Program-made: the position numbers and the translations under genes
Shown: in pieces, positions 1 to 6,156 of the stretch
How the letters are laid out: each line of letters begins with the position of its first letter
How positions within the stretch are numbered: position 1 is the stretch's first letter
NCBI GenBank assembly: GCA_025061975.1
Contig: JANXBB010000187.1
Location: 1 to 6,904 of the forward strand
Length of the DNA stretch: 6,904 nucleotides
DNA from: Caldifarciminota bacterium
GTDB taxonomy: Bacteria; Hydrothermota; Tepidihabitantia; Tepidihabitantales; CAIPLT01
Reading direction: 5' to 3'
The notes under the pieces: model-generated
What the model was told of the DNA's origin: nothing
Databases searched by the model: none
What the model saw: the letters and a program-made list of their open reading frames with translations, nothing else

Positions 1-182
1 ATTTTGAGAATGAATATATCGCTCATATTAAGGATAAAAGATGTCCGGCTAAAGTATGTAAGGCATTAATAAAATTTCAGATTTTACCTGATAAGTGCAC
101 TGGTTGTATGAAGTGTGCTGATGTATGTCCTCAGAAAGCGATCACCGGAGCACGTAAAAAAGTCCATGTTATTAATCAATAA
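1..182 (+). CDS. NuoF/HydB-like NADH-binding flavoprotein subunit, C-terminal end (partial, ends at premature in-frame TAA)
   Basis: The reading frame starts at base 3 and has no start in the window, so only the C-terminus is visible. It contains RCPAKVC (bases 39-59), the cysteine signature that precedes the ferredoxin extension in HydB-type NuoF homologues, then a complete CxxCxxCxxxCP 4Fe-4S motif (cysteines at 96-128). Proteins of this family oxidise NADH at an FMN site (N-terminal, outside the window) and pass electrons through iron-sulfur clusters; the version with a C-terminal two-cluster ferredoxin is typical of soluble anaerobic enzymes such as HydABC hydrogenases, not of respiratory complex I. 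The frame stops at TAA 180-182, although the following codons continue the family sequence. It lies directly upstream of a NuoG-like subunit, its normal partner. Family assignment is strong. The output enzyme, and whether it bifurcates electrons, are inferred only from neighbours. Confidence 0.85.
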   Translation, partial: FENEYIAHIKDKRCPAKVCKALIKFQILPDKCTGCMKCADVCPQKAITGARKKVHVINQ

Positions 183-245
183 TTATGTATCAAATGTGGA
201 ATTTGTAAAGAAAGTTGTCCGTTTGATGCAATAATTATAGAATAG
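183..245 (+). pseudogene. In-frame continuation of the NuoF-like gene after the TAA: second 4Fe-4S motif, ending at TAG
   Basis: These 20 codons plus a TAG stop stay in the frame of the interrupted gene and read LCIKCGICKESCPFDAIIIE, a textbook second ferredoxin motif (cysteines at 186-218) and the usual end of this family. The codon lost to TAA sits where related proteins normally have a charged residue such as Glu, so one G-to-T change (GAA to TAA) explains it. There is no in-frame ATG, GTG or TTG between the stop and the motif, so independent translation is unlikely. The true ancestral gene end is therefore 243-245, directly overlapping the ribosome binding site of the next gene. It could be a real nonsense mutation, an assembly error, or a readthrough site. 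Confidence 0.8.
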
Positions 246-250
246 GAGAG
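244..250 (+). promoter_or_regulatory. Ribosome binding site overlapping the ancestral stop codon
   Basis: AGGAGAG lies 5 bases before the ATG at 256 and shares two bases with the ancestral TAG stop at 243-245. This fits translational coupling of the NuoF-like and NuoG-like genes. With the TAA at 180 in use, ribosomes would leave 73 bases before the next start and coupling would weaken. Confidence 0.75.
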
Positions 251-255
251 CAAAA

Positions 256-978
256 ATGCCTAAAATTAGAATCAATGGTATTGATTTTGAGTTTGAGAAA
301 GGGACGACTTTACTTGAAGCTGCTAAGTTTTTAGGTATTGAAATACCGACTCTCTGCTATAACGAAGGACTCAGTCCGTATGGAGCATGTCGTCTATGTA
401 TTGTTGAAATATCTTATGCCAATAATCCTAATAACAGCAAAATAGTTTCTTCGTGTACTTATCCGGTTGAGGATAATTTAATTGTTCGCACGCATTCCCA
501 ACGTGTAATGCGGACACGGCGGTTATTGTTAGAGATGTATTTAGCAACTTGTCCTCAATCAAAAATAATTCAAGATTTAGCATCAAAGTGGGAAGTGACC
601 CAATGCCGGTTCAGAAACATTAGATACGATGACTGTATCTATTGTGGTTTATGTGTTCGTATGTGTAAAGAGCAGATGGATGGCAAGGCAATTAGTTTTG
701 TTCAAAGAGGCTATAAACGGAAAATTACAACTCCATTTGATAAAAAATCCGAAACTTGTCGGCTTTGTGGAGGGTGTATTTATATTTGTCCGGCATGTCA
801 AGCACGATGCCAAGGGCCAAATGAGAAAGAACCAATTTGTAATGCTTGTGTGGCAGAAAATCCACCATGCCTAGAGGCGTGGGAAGATATGAAATGTTAT
901 ATGGATCCTTGTGCATGGTGTGAGCAAGAAAAAAGAGAAAAAATTAGAAATGAAAAAGTTAAAAATATAAACAAATAA
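256..978 (+). CDS. NuoG-like 2Fe-2S/4Fe-4S electron-transfer subunit with cysteine-rich tail
   Basis: This 240-residue cytoplasmic protein resembles the N-terminal electron-wire part of NuoG/HydA, without any molybdopterin or hydrogenase domain. Residues 1-80 are a plant-type 2Fe-2S ferredoxin domain with ligands C34, C45, C48 and C67. The segment that in NuoG holds the HxxxCxxCxxxxxC cluster keeps only C99, so that cluster is absent. Two 4Fe-4S motifs follow: C127/C130/C133/C137 and C168/C171/C174/C178. The tail then adds eight more cysteines (181, 185, 195, 198, 205, 214, 219, 222), followed by a charged lysine-rich end. No signal peptide or membrane segment is seen. The ATG at 256 is fixed by a strong ribosome binding site. 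Sitting between a NuoF-like subunit and an FMN glutamate-synthase-type protein, it probably carries electrons between them (inference). Family is clear; partner is not proven. Confidence 0.85.
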   Translation: MPKIRINGIDFEFEKGTTLLEAAKFLGIEIPTLCYNEGLSPYGACRLCIVEISYANNPNNSKIVSSCTYPVEDNLIVRTHSQRVMRTRRLLLEMYLATCPQSKIIQDLASKWEVTQCRFRNIRYDDCIYCGLCVRMCKEQMDGKAISFVQRGYKRKITTPFDKKSETCRLCGGCIYICPACQARCQGPNEKEPICNACVAENPPCLEAWEDMKCYMDPCAWCEQEKREKIRNEKVKNINK

Positions 979-985
979 AAGGAGG
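979..985 (+). promoter_or_regulatory. Strong ribosome binding site of the FMN protein gene
   Basis: AAGGAGG, a full match to the anti-Shine-Dalgarno core, ends 7 bases before the ATG at 993. It starts immediately after the TAA that ends the upstream gene, so the two genes are almost certainly co-transcribed. It is the strongest such site in the window and fixes the start. Confidence 0.85.
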
Positions 986-992
986 AATAAAA

Positions 993-2576
993 ATGCCTAC
1001 ATTTACAAGATTAAATGCTTCGGCAGCAACTCTAACCAAAAACCGGACTGAAGATTCACGGACTCACATTAGCGGAATGTGTGTTACGTGTGTTGACGGA
1101 TGCATTGGAATGTGCGAAATAGGTAAGTCGGCATATCGTGGAGCAGAGGTGATTTACCCTCAGCCATTTGGAATTATAACAACAGCATCCGAGAAAAACT
1201 ATCCAGTTGATTATTCACATTTTACAATTCAAGGTACAGTCATTGGAGCGCACGGAATTGAAGCAGATTCGGATAAAGCAATTTTTCCGAACGTTGATTT
1301 AGAACAACGGATTGGTCATGACAAAGGGATTAAAGTTAAACTACCGTTTGTAATTCCGGGGCTCGGTTCAACTCAAATTGCTCAGACTAACTGGGATGGT
1401 TTAGCAGTAGGAGCTGCGATAACCGGGACAATCGTTACAATCGGAGAAAATGTCTGCGGTATGGATGTTAATTCGGTAATCAAAAATGGGCGAGTTGTTC
1501 ATTCACCGGAGTTGGAAAGAAGAGTGCGACTGTTTAAAGATTGGCAAAAAGATGGTTATGGAGCAGTTGTTGTTCAAGCAAATGTTGAAGATACAAGGCT
1601 GGGAGTGCACGAATATGCAATAGAGAAATTAGGCGTAGAAATTGTAGAACTAAAATGGGGTCAAGGGGCTAAAGATATTGGCGGTGAAGTAAAAATAAGA
1701 GATTTGAAGAAAGCACAACTTCTGAAACAAAGGGGATATGTTGTATTACCTGATCCTGAAGATCCGAATGTTATTAAAGCTTTTGAACGAGGAGTATTTC
1801 ATGAGTTTGAGCGGCATTCTCGGATTGGAATGGTTACTGAAGAAAGTTTTATGAAGCGAGTTGAAGAACTGCGTAAAGCCGGTGCTAAGTATATTTTCCT
1901 AAAAACTGGTGCTTACCGTCCGGCTGATTTAGCTCGAGCGGTTAAATATGCTTCGAAGGCAAAAATTGATATGCTAACTGTAGATGGAGCCGGAGGGGGA
2001 ACTGGAATGAGCCCTTGGCGTATGATGAACGAATGGGGTGTTCCAGTTGTTGAGTTGCATTCGTTGCTCTATCGTTTTTGTGACATATTAGCAAAAAAAG
2101 GTGAATATTTACCTTCAATTGCAATCGCTGGTGGATTTACATTCGAAGATCAAATATTTAAGGGATTGGCGCTTGGTGCTCCTTATTTCCAGATGATAGG
2201 GATGGCTCGTGGTCCATTAGCAGCGGTTATGGTTGGTAAAACAATTGGTAAGCGTATAAAAGAAGGAGATCTGCCGGTTTATATTGAACGATTTGGAAGA
2301 ACAATTGACGAGATCTTTATTACAGCACCAGAATTAAGAAAAGAATATGGAGAGCGGTTTGACGAAATACCAACCGGAGCAATTGGATTATATACTTACT
2401 ATCAGCGACTTGCTCAAGGGCTTCGTCAATTAATGTGTGGTGCACGGAAATTTGCGTTACGATATCTTACTCGAAATGATATAGCAGCATTGACTAAAGA
2501 AGCAGCGGAGATTTCCGGAATTCCATATATTATGGATGCCGATAAAGAAGAAGTAGAGCAAATATTAAATTCATAA
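993..2576 (+). CDS. FMN-binding glutamate-synthase-type protein (GltB2-like), no amidotransferase domain
   Basis: The 527 residues match the central FMN domain of glutamate synthase, the TIM barrel where 2-oxoglutarate plus ammonia are reductively converted to glutamate. Visible family motifs are GQGAK (223-227, cf. SQGAK in GltS), DGAGGGTGMSP (331-341, the FMN/substrate loop) and IAGG (378-381, phosphate binding). The N-terminal glutaminase domain and the C-terminal GXGXG domain of full-length GltS are missing; a split amidotransferase gene may lie outside the window. The usual 3Fe-4S cysteines near the barrel end are also missing (residues about 396-420 have none). Instead the N-terminus carries CxxCxxxCxxxC at 30, 33, 37 and 41, which could bind a cluster that receives electrons from the preceding iron-sulfur subunit. 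The FMN subunit of N-methylglutamate synthase shares this fold and is an alternative. Fold is certain; the reaction is inferred. Confidence 0.85.
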   Translation: MPTFTRLNASAATLTKNRTEDSRTHISGMCVTCVDGCIGMCEIGKSAYRGAEVIYPQPFGIITTASEKNYPVDYSHFTIQGTVIGAHGIEADSDKAIFPNVDLEQRIGHDKGIKVKLPFVIPGLGSTQIAQTNWDGLAVGAAITGTIVTIGENVCGMDVNSVIKNGRVVHSPELERRVRLFKDWQKDGYGAVVVQANVEDTRLGVHEYAIEKLGVEIVELKWGQGAKDIGGEVKIRDLKKAQLLKQRGYVVLPDPEDPNVIKAFERGVFHEFERHSRIGMVTEESFMKRVEELRKAGAKYIFLKTGAYRPADLARAVKYASKAKIDMLTVDGAGGGTGMSPWRMMNEWGVPVVELHSLLYRFCDILAKKGEYLPSIAIAGGFTFEDQIFKGLALGAPYFQMIGMARGPLAAVMVGKTIGKRIKEGDLPVYIERFGRTIDEIFITAPELRKEYGERFDEIPTGAIGLYTYYQRLAQGLRQLMCGARKFALRYLTRNDIAALTKEAAEISGIPYIMDADKEEVEQILNS

Positions 2577-2597
2577 CTTTGGTTATTTAGTTAAGCT

Positions 2598-3845
2598 ATG
2601 CAATTTTCATTAGCAAATGTTGTTAAAGAACAAATAGAGAAAGCCTCACGCTATACTAACATTCCGCCTTATATAATGAAAATTTTAAAATGTCCAATGC
2701 GAGTTTTACGTGTTACGTTTCCTGTTGAAATGGATAATAAAGAAGTGGTGTGTTTTACCGGTTTTCGGTGTCAATATAATAATGCATTAGGGCCTACTAA
2801 AGGTGGCGTTAGATATCATCCAGATGTTAACGAAGATGAAGTTATTGGATTAGCAGCATTAATGACATGGAAATGTGCCCTGTTAGATTTACCTTATGGT
2901 GGTGCAAAAGGTGGTGTGATTTGCGATCCTACAAAACTCTCAGAAAAAGAACTAGAAAAAATAACACGTCGCTATACTGCGGAAATAATGCCTATTCTCG
3001 GCCCGCACAAGGATATACCAGCTCCAGATGTATATACAACTGCGAAAACTATGGCTTGGATGATGGATACATACAGTATGTTTATTGGGCATCCTGAACC
3101 AGCAATAGTGACCGGCAAGCCCGAAGTACTTGGTGGTTCAAAAGGGCGAAAACAAGCAACAGGGCGAGGAGTTGCGATAAGCATTCGTGAGCTATATAAG
3201 AAACTAGGTAAAGACTTAAAAGACTCCACTGTGGCAATTCAAGGATTTGGAAATGTTGGTAGTCACACAGCGCTCTTTCTTGAGCAAATGGGAGCAAGAA
3301 TAGTTGCAATTTCTGATTCGACGTGTGGATTTATTGATTTTAATGGCCTTCCAATATCAGAGATAATGAATGAATGTACCGAAAAGCAAAAATGTCTTAT
3401 TGAATATAAGAAACTTAAGCCATGTGCTAAAGAAGAAATTTTAACTTTAGATGTTGATATTTTAGTTCCTGCTGCACTTGAGAATCAAATTCATATTAAT
3501 AACGTTAATGCTATAAAAGCGAAAGTAATAAGCGAAGGTGCTAATGGGCCAATAACAACCGAAGCTGATGAAGTTTTAGGGAAACGGGGGGTTTATGTAA
3601 TTCCCGATATTTTAGCTAACGCAGGGGGTGTTGTTGTAAGTCATCTCGAATGGGTGCAAGCACTAAGCGGTTTATATTGGGATGAGGAAGAAGTTAACTA
3701 TCACATGGAAAAACGACTAGTTACAGCTTTTGAGAAAGTTTGGAATAAAGCCATGGAGCTAAATATTTCGTTACGCACTGCAGCATATGTTGTGGCAATA
3801 GAACGTATTGCAGAAGTCTATAAATTTCGTGGTTTATTTCCGTAA
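2598..3845 (+). CDS. gdhA: Glutamate dehydrogenase (Glu/Leu/Phe/Val dehydrogenase family)
   Basis: It interconverts glutamate with 2-oxoglutarate and ammonia using NAD(P). The 415-residue length is standard for the hexameric bacterial/archaeal enzyme. The substrate domain shows GPTKGGVR (65-72, K68), the MTWK lysine (K92), the GGAKGG catalytic lysine (K104) and PAPDV with catalytic D144. The Rossmann domain shows GFGNVG at 216-221, and the late NAGGVVVS motif begins at 341. All key residues are present, so the enzyme should be active. Coenzyme choice cannot be settled by eye; D240 ends the second strand of the Rossmann fold. The ATG at 2598 lacks a clear ribosome binding site, but it gives the expected N-terminal length. 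It follows the FMN protein by 21 bases and probably belongs to the same transcript, so one operon would carry two routes connecting glutamate, 2-oxoglutarate and reduced cofactors. Confidence 0.95.
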   Translation: MQFSLANVVKEQIEKASRYTNIPPYIMKILKCPMRVLRVTFPVEMDNKEVVCFTGFRCQYNNALGPTKGGVRYHPDVNEDEVIGLAALMTWKCALLDLPYGGAKGGVICDPTKLSEKELEKITRRYTAEIMPILGPHKDIPAPDVYTTAKTMAWMMDTYSMFIGHPEPAIVTGKPEVLGGSKGRKQATGRGVAISIRELYKKLGKDLKDSTVAIQGFGNVGSHTALFLEQMGARIVAISDSTCGFIDFNGLPISEIMNECTEKQKCLIEYKKLKPCAKEEILTLDVDILVPAALENQIHINNVNAIKAKVISEGANGPITTEADEVLGKRGVYVIPDILANAGGVVVSHLEWVQALSGLYWDEEEVNYHMEKRLVTAFEKVWNKAMELNISLRTAAYVVAIERIAEVYKFRGLFP

Positions 3846-3902
3846 ACTTTAATAAGAATAAAAATACGTATCTAATTAAGATATAAAACTTTTTATTCCA
3901 TT
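3846..3902 (+). promoter_or_regulatory. Longest intergenic gap: possible promoter/operator between the two gene blocks
   Basis: This 57-base, very AT-rich gap separates gdhA from the PP-loop gene. TATAAA at 3882-3887 could be a -10 hexamer, but I see no good -35 at the right distance. An imperfect 15-base palindrome (TATCTAATTAAGATA, 3869-3883) overlaps it. A 9-base inverted repeat (GAATAAAAA at 3856-3864, TTTTTATTC at 3890-3898) is AT-only apart from one G-C pair, with a 25-base loop, so it is a poor terminator. Such motifs arise easily in AT-rich DNA. Confidence 0.2.
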
Positions 3903-4877
3903 GTGGCAAAAGCGGTAGGATTGATTTCTGGGGGGTTGGATAGCATATTAGCTACGAAAATGATCTTAGATCAAGGTATTTCGGTCATTGGACTTAATTT
4001 TATTTCGCCGTTCTTTGATAACTCTTCGTTTGTAGAAAATCTTAGTAAGGTATTTTCGATCGACATTCACATTGAGAGATTAGGAGCTGACTATATTAAC
4101 ATTATTAAGAACCCTAAATACGGATATGGTAAAAATTTAAATCCGTGCATCGATTGCCACATATTCATGTTAAAACAAGCAAAATCACTTATGGAAAAAA
4201 TAAATGCGGATTTTGTTTTTACCGGCGAAGTGCTAAACGAGCGCCCTATGTCGCAAAATTTTACCGCATTATCAATTATTGAAAAGGAATCGTCACTTGA
4301 GGGGGTCTTATTAAGACCACTTTCAGCGCAGTTGTTGCCGCCTACCGTTGTTGAGTTAAGAAATATAGTTAAGCGTGAATTACTAGGAAATATTCAAGGT
4401 CGATCGCGAAAACCTCAATTGGAGCTAGCACATAAGTTCGGAATAACCAAATTCCCTCAGCCAGCTGGAGGATGTTTACTAACCGATCCGGATTTTTCAC
4501 GACGTCTTAAAGACGCGTTTTTGCATAACGAAGACACTTTGTTCGATATCACATTATTAAAAATTGGCCGTCATTTCAGGCTTGACGACCCCCAAACATC
4601 TAAAATTATTGTTGGACGAAACGAAAAGGAAAACGAACTTCTCCATAAATTAGTTCGGGACGTTGATTTACTGTTAGAACCGGTAGACACTCCCGGTCCT
4701 GTTGTCATGGTTCCTAATCGTAATCCGACGCCTCAAATTATTAATTTCGCTTGTGGTTTATGTGCTCGTTATAGCGACAAATCTGACAATAAAGAACTTG
4801 TCAAAGTAAAATTTAATGATATAATAATAGAAGCAATGCCTTTAAACGATGAAGTTATAAACAAGTATCGGATTTAA
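3903..4877 (+). CDS. PP-loop ATPase of the MnmA/ThiI-related tRNA sulfur-transferase group, with DUF814/NFACT-R-like C-terminus
   Basis: Residues 9-14 (SGGLDS) form the PP-loop that adenylates a substrate in tRNA thiolases and related enzymes. NPCIDC (80-85) resembles the NPCxxC motif of MnmA, and C191 in AGGCLLT lies where thiolases carry their third functional cysteine. C82, C85 and C191 together match the CxxC-plus-one pattern that holds a 4Fe-4S cluster in TtuA/TtcA-type thiolases. The last third contains a GRN-x-x-EN stretch (238-244) like the RNA-binding NFACT-R/DUF814 domain, and a further CGLC at 284-287. The start is GTG at 3903 with no ribosome binding site; the PP-loop needs this early start. 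The next gene is a NifU-like scaffold 4 bases downstream, which supports an iron-sulfur or sulfur-transfer role. The modified tRNA base cannot be told from the sequence; a non-tRNA substrate remains possible. Confidence 0.75.
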   Translation: MAKAVGLISGGLDSILATKMILDQGISVIGLNFISPFFDNSSFVENLSKVFSIDIHIERLGADYINIIKNPKYGYGKNLNPCIDCHIFMLKQAKSLMEKINADFVFTGEVLNERPMSQNFTALSIIEKESSLEGVLLRPLSAQLLPPTVVELRNIVKRELLGNIQGRSRKPQLELAHKFGITKFPQPAGGCLLTDPDFSRRLKDAFLHNEDTLFDITLLKIGRHFRLDDPQTSKIIVGRNEKENELLHKLVRDVDLLLEPVDTPGPVVMVPNRNPTPQIINFACGLCARYSDKSDNKELVKVKFNDIIIEAMPLNDEVINKYRI

Positions 4878-4881
4878 TTTT

Positions 4882-5118
4882 ATGACCGAGGAAACCAAGA
4901 AAAAAATAAACGATATTATACAAAACAAAGTTCGTCCTAACCTAATTGCCGACGGTGGAGACATCGAGCTTGTAGAAATAACTGACAATGGTATTGTAAA
5001 AGTTAGGCTTAAAGGAAAATGCGGAGCATGTCCTTTTTCACAAATAACGCTAGCGTTAGGAGTCGAAAAAATATTAAAAGACGCAATTGCTGAAGTTCAA
5101 CGTGTTGAACTAGCATAA
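4882..5118 (+). CDS. NifU C-terminal-domain protein (small Fe-S scaffold/carrier)
   Basis: The 78 residues make up one stand-alone NifU C-terminal (Nfu) domain. RPNLIADGGDIELVEI (18-33) is its typical first motif, and GKCGACPFS (45-53) carries the C47/C50 pair that binds a bridging 4Fe-4S cluster between two monomers. Such proteins receive clusters from the main assembly machinery and hand them to target enzymes in the cytoplasm. No other assembly genes (cysteine desulfurase, IscU/SufB) are in the window. It starts 4 bases after the PP-loop gene and ends 6 bases before trpS, with no clear ribosome binding site, so it is probably translated from a shared message. Both neighbours have predicted iron-sulfur sites and are plausible clients (inference). 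Confidence 0.93.
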   Translation: MTEETKKKINDIIQNKVRPNLIADGGDIELVEITDNGIVKVRLKGKCGACPFSQITLALGVEKILKDAIAEVQRVELA

Positions 5119-5124
5119 ATAGAA

Positions 5125-6144
5125 ATGATGAGTGCAAAGAAAGTAATTACAAGTGGTATGAGACCTACTGGCAGTTTGCATTTAGGAAACCTCATTGGAG
5201 CTTTAGAAAATTGGGTAAAATTGCAGGATGAGTATCAATGTTTTTATTTTATTGTTGATTGGCATTCACTTACGACACCTGGTTCCCAAAATTCTGTTGG
5301 ATATCAATATACTACAAATCTTGCTGATAATATTTACCAAATGGCGTTAGACTGGTTGAGTGCTGGACTCGATCCTAATAAATCAACAATTTTTATTCAA
5401 TCACATGTACCTGAAGTTGCAGAATTATTTTTACTTTTAGGAATGATAACACCATTGGGATGGCTTGAACGGAATCCAACTTATCGTGAAATGCTCGAAG
5501 ATTACAAGATAGAATATCCTACATATGGACTTTTGGGATACCCAACTTTGCAAGCGGCGGATATTTTAATTTATAAAGGAGAATATGTTCCGGTAGGCAA
5601 AGACCAGGAATCCCATGTAAATTTAGCTCGAGATATTGCCGGGCGTTTTAACAATATATATGGGAAAAACGTATTTCCTTTACCGGAAGCATTACTTACT
5701 CAAATGCCCAAAGTTCCGAGTTTGGATAATCCGAACAGGAAGATGAGCAAAAGCAGCGGTAATTATATTGCAATAGCTCATTCTCCGGAAGAAACGGTGG
5801 AACGAGTAAAAAGCATGTTTACAGATCCTGCAAAAATCAGAAAAAACGATAAAGGTCATCCAGACGGTTGCGTTGTGTTTAGTTTTCATACAATTTACAA
5901 CAAAGAAAAAATTGATTTAATCCGATTTGAATGCCAAGAAGGGAAAAGAGGATGTGTTGATTGCAAAATGGAATTAGCTAATGTGATGAACAAGGCGCTT
6001 TTTGAAATAAGGGAACGTCGTAAAGAACTTGCTAATAGACCTCAATATATCAAAGAAGTTTTATTTGAAGGAGCTCAAAAAGCACGGTCAGTTGCTCAAA
6101 AAACCTTAGCTGAGGTTAAGGAAGTAATGAAACTTAATTATTAA
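5125..6144 (+). CDS. trpS: Tryptophanyl-tRNA synthetase with predicted 4Fe-4S site
   Basis: This class I enzyme charges tRNA-Trp with tryptophan. The 339 residues include the HIGH-type signature HLGN at 19-22 inside the usual PTGxLHLGN context, the PVGKDQxxH segment (156-164) and KMSKS at 206-210, all intact. The C-terminal half carries C249, C270, C277 and C280, spaced C-x20-C-x6-C-x2-C. Thermotoga maritima TrpRS binds a 4Fe-4S cluster with C-x22-C-x6-C-x2-C near the anticodon-binding region, so a cluster is likely here too. Two ATGs lie side by side (5125 and 5128) and neither has a clear ribosome binding site, so the start is uncertain by one residue. It follows the NifU-like gene by 6 bases and precedes the tryptophanase-like gene by 12. 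Confidence 0.97.
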   Translation: MMSAKKVITSGMRPTGSLHLGNLIGALENWVKLQDEYQCFYFIVDWHSLTTPGSQNSVGYQYTTNLADNIYQMALDWLSAGLDPNKSTIFIQSHVPEVAELFLLLGMITPLGWLERNPTYREMLEDYKIEYPTYGLLGYPTLQAADILIYKGEYVPVGKDQESHVNLARDIAGRFNNIYGKNVFPLPEALLTQMPKVPSLDNPNRKMSKSSGNYIAIAHSPEETVERVKSMFTDPAKIRKNDKGHPDGCVVFSFHTIYNKEKIDLIRFECQEGKRGCVDCKMELANVMNKALFEIRERRKELANRPQYIKEVLFEGAQKARSVAQKTLAEVKEVMKLNY

Positions 6145-6156
6145 CTTTAATGTTTA

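Noticed and set aside
180..182. Reassigned genetic code as the explanation for the internal TAA
   Set aside because: All six genes with a complete 3' end in the window use TAA as their stop at the expected protein length.
185..208. ATG at 185 as a restart after the premature TAA
   Set aside because: It is in a different frame and stops after seven codons, so it cannot make the second cluster motif.
629..874. 81-residue + strand frame inside the NuoG-like gene
   Set aside because: It overlaps a clear iron-sulfur protein in another frame and shows no recognisable domain or ribosome binding site.
1..978. Respiratory complex I (nuoF-nuoG)
   Set aside because: The NuoF-like end has a ferredoxin extension, the NuoG-like protein lacks the His-ligated cluster and large domain, and no membrane subunits are present.
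2972..3309. Two overlapping - strand frames opposite gdhA
   Set aside because: They lie wholly opposite a well-conserved gene and have no family motifs; they are coding-strand shadows.
3856..3898. GAATAAAAA/TTTTTATTC inverted repeat as a rho-independent terminator
   Set aside because: The stem is nearly all A-T with a 25-base loop and no GC-rich part; it would be too weak.
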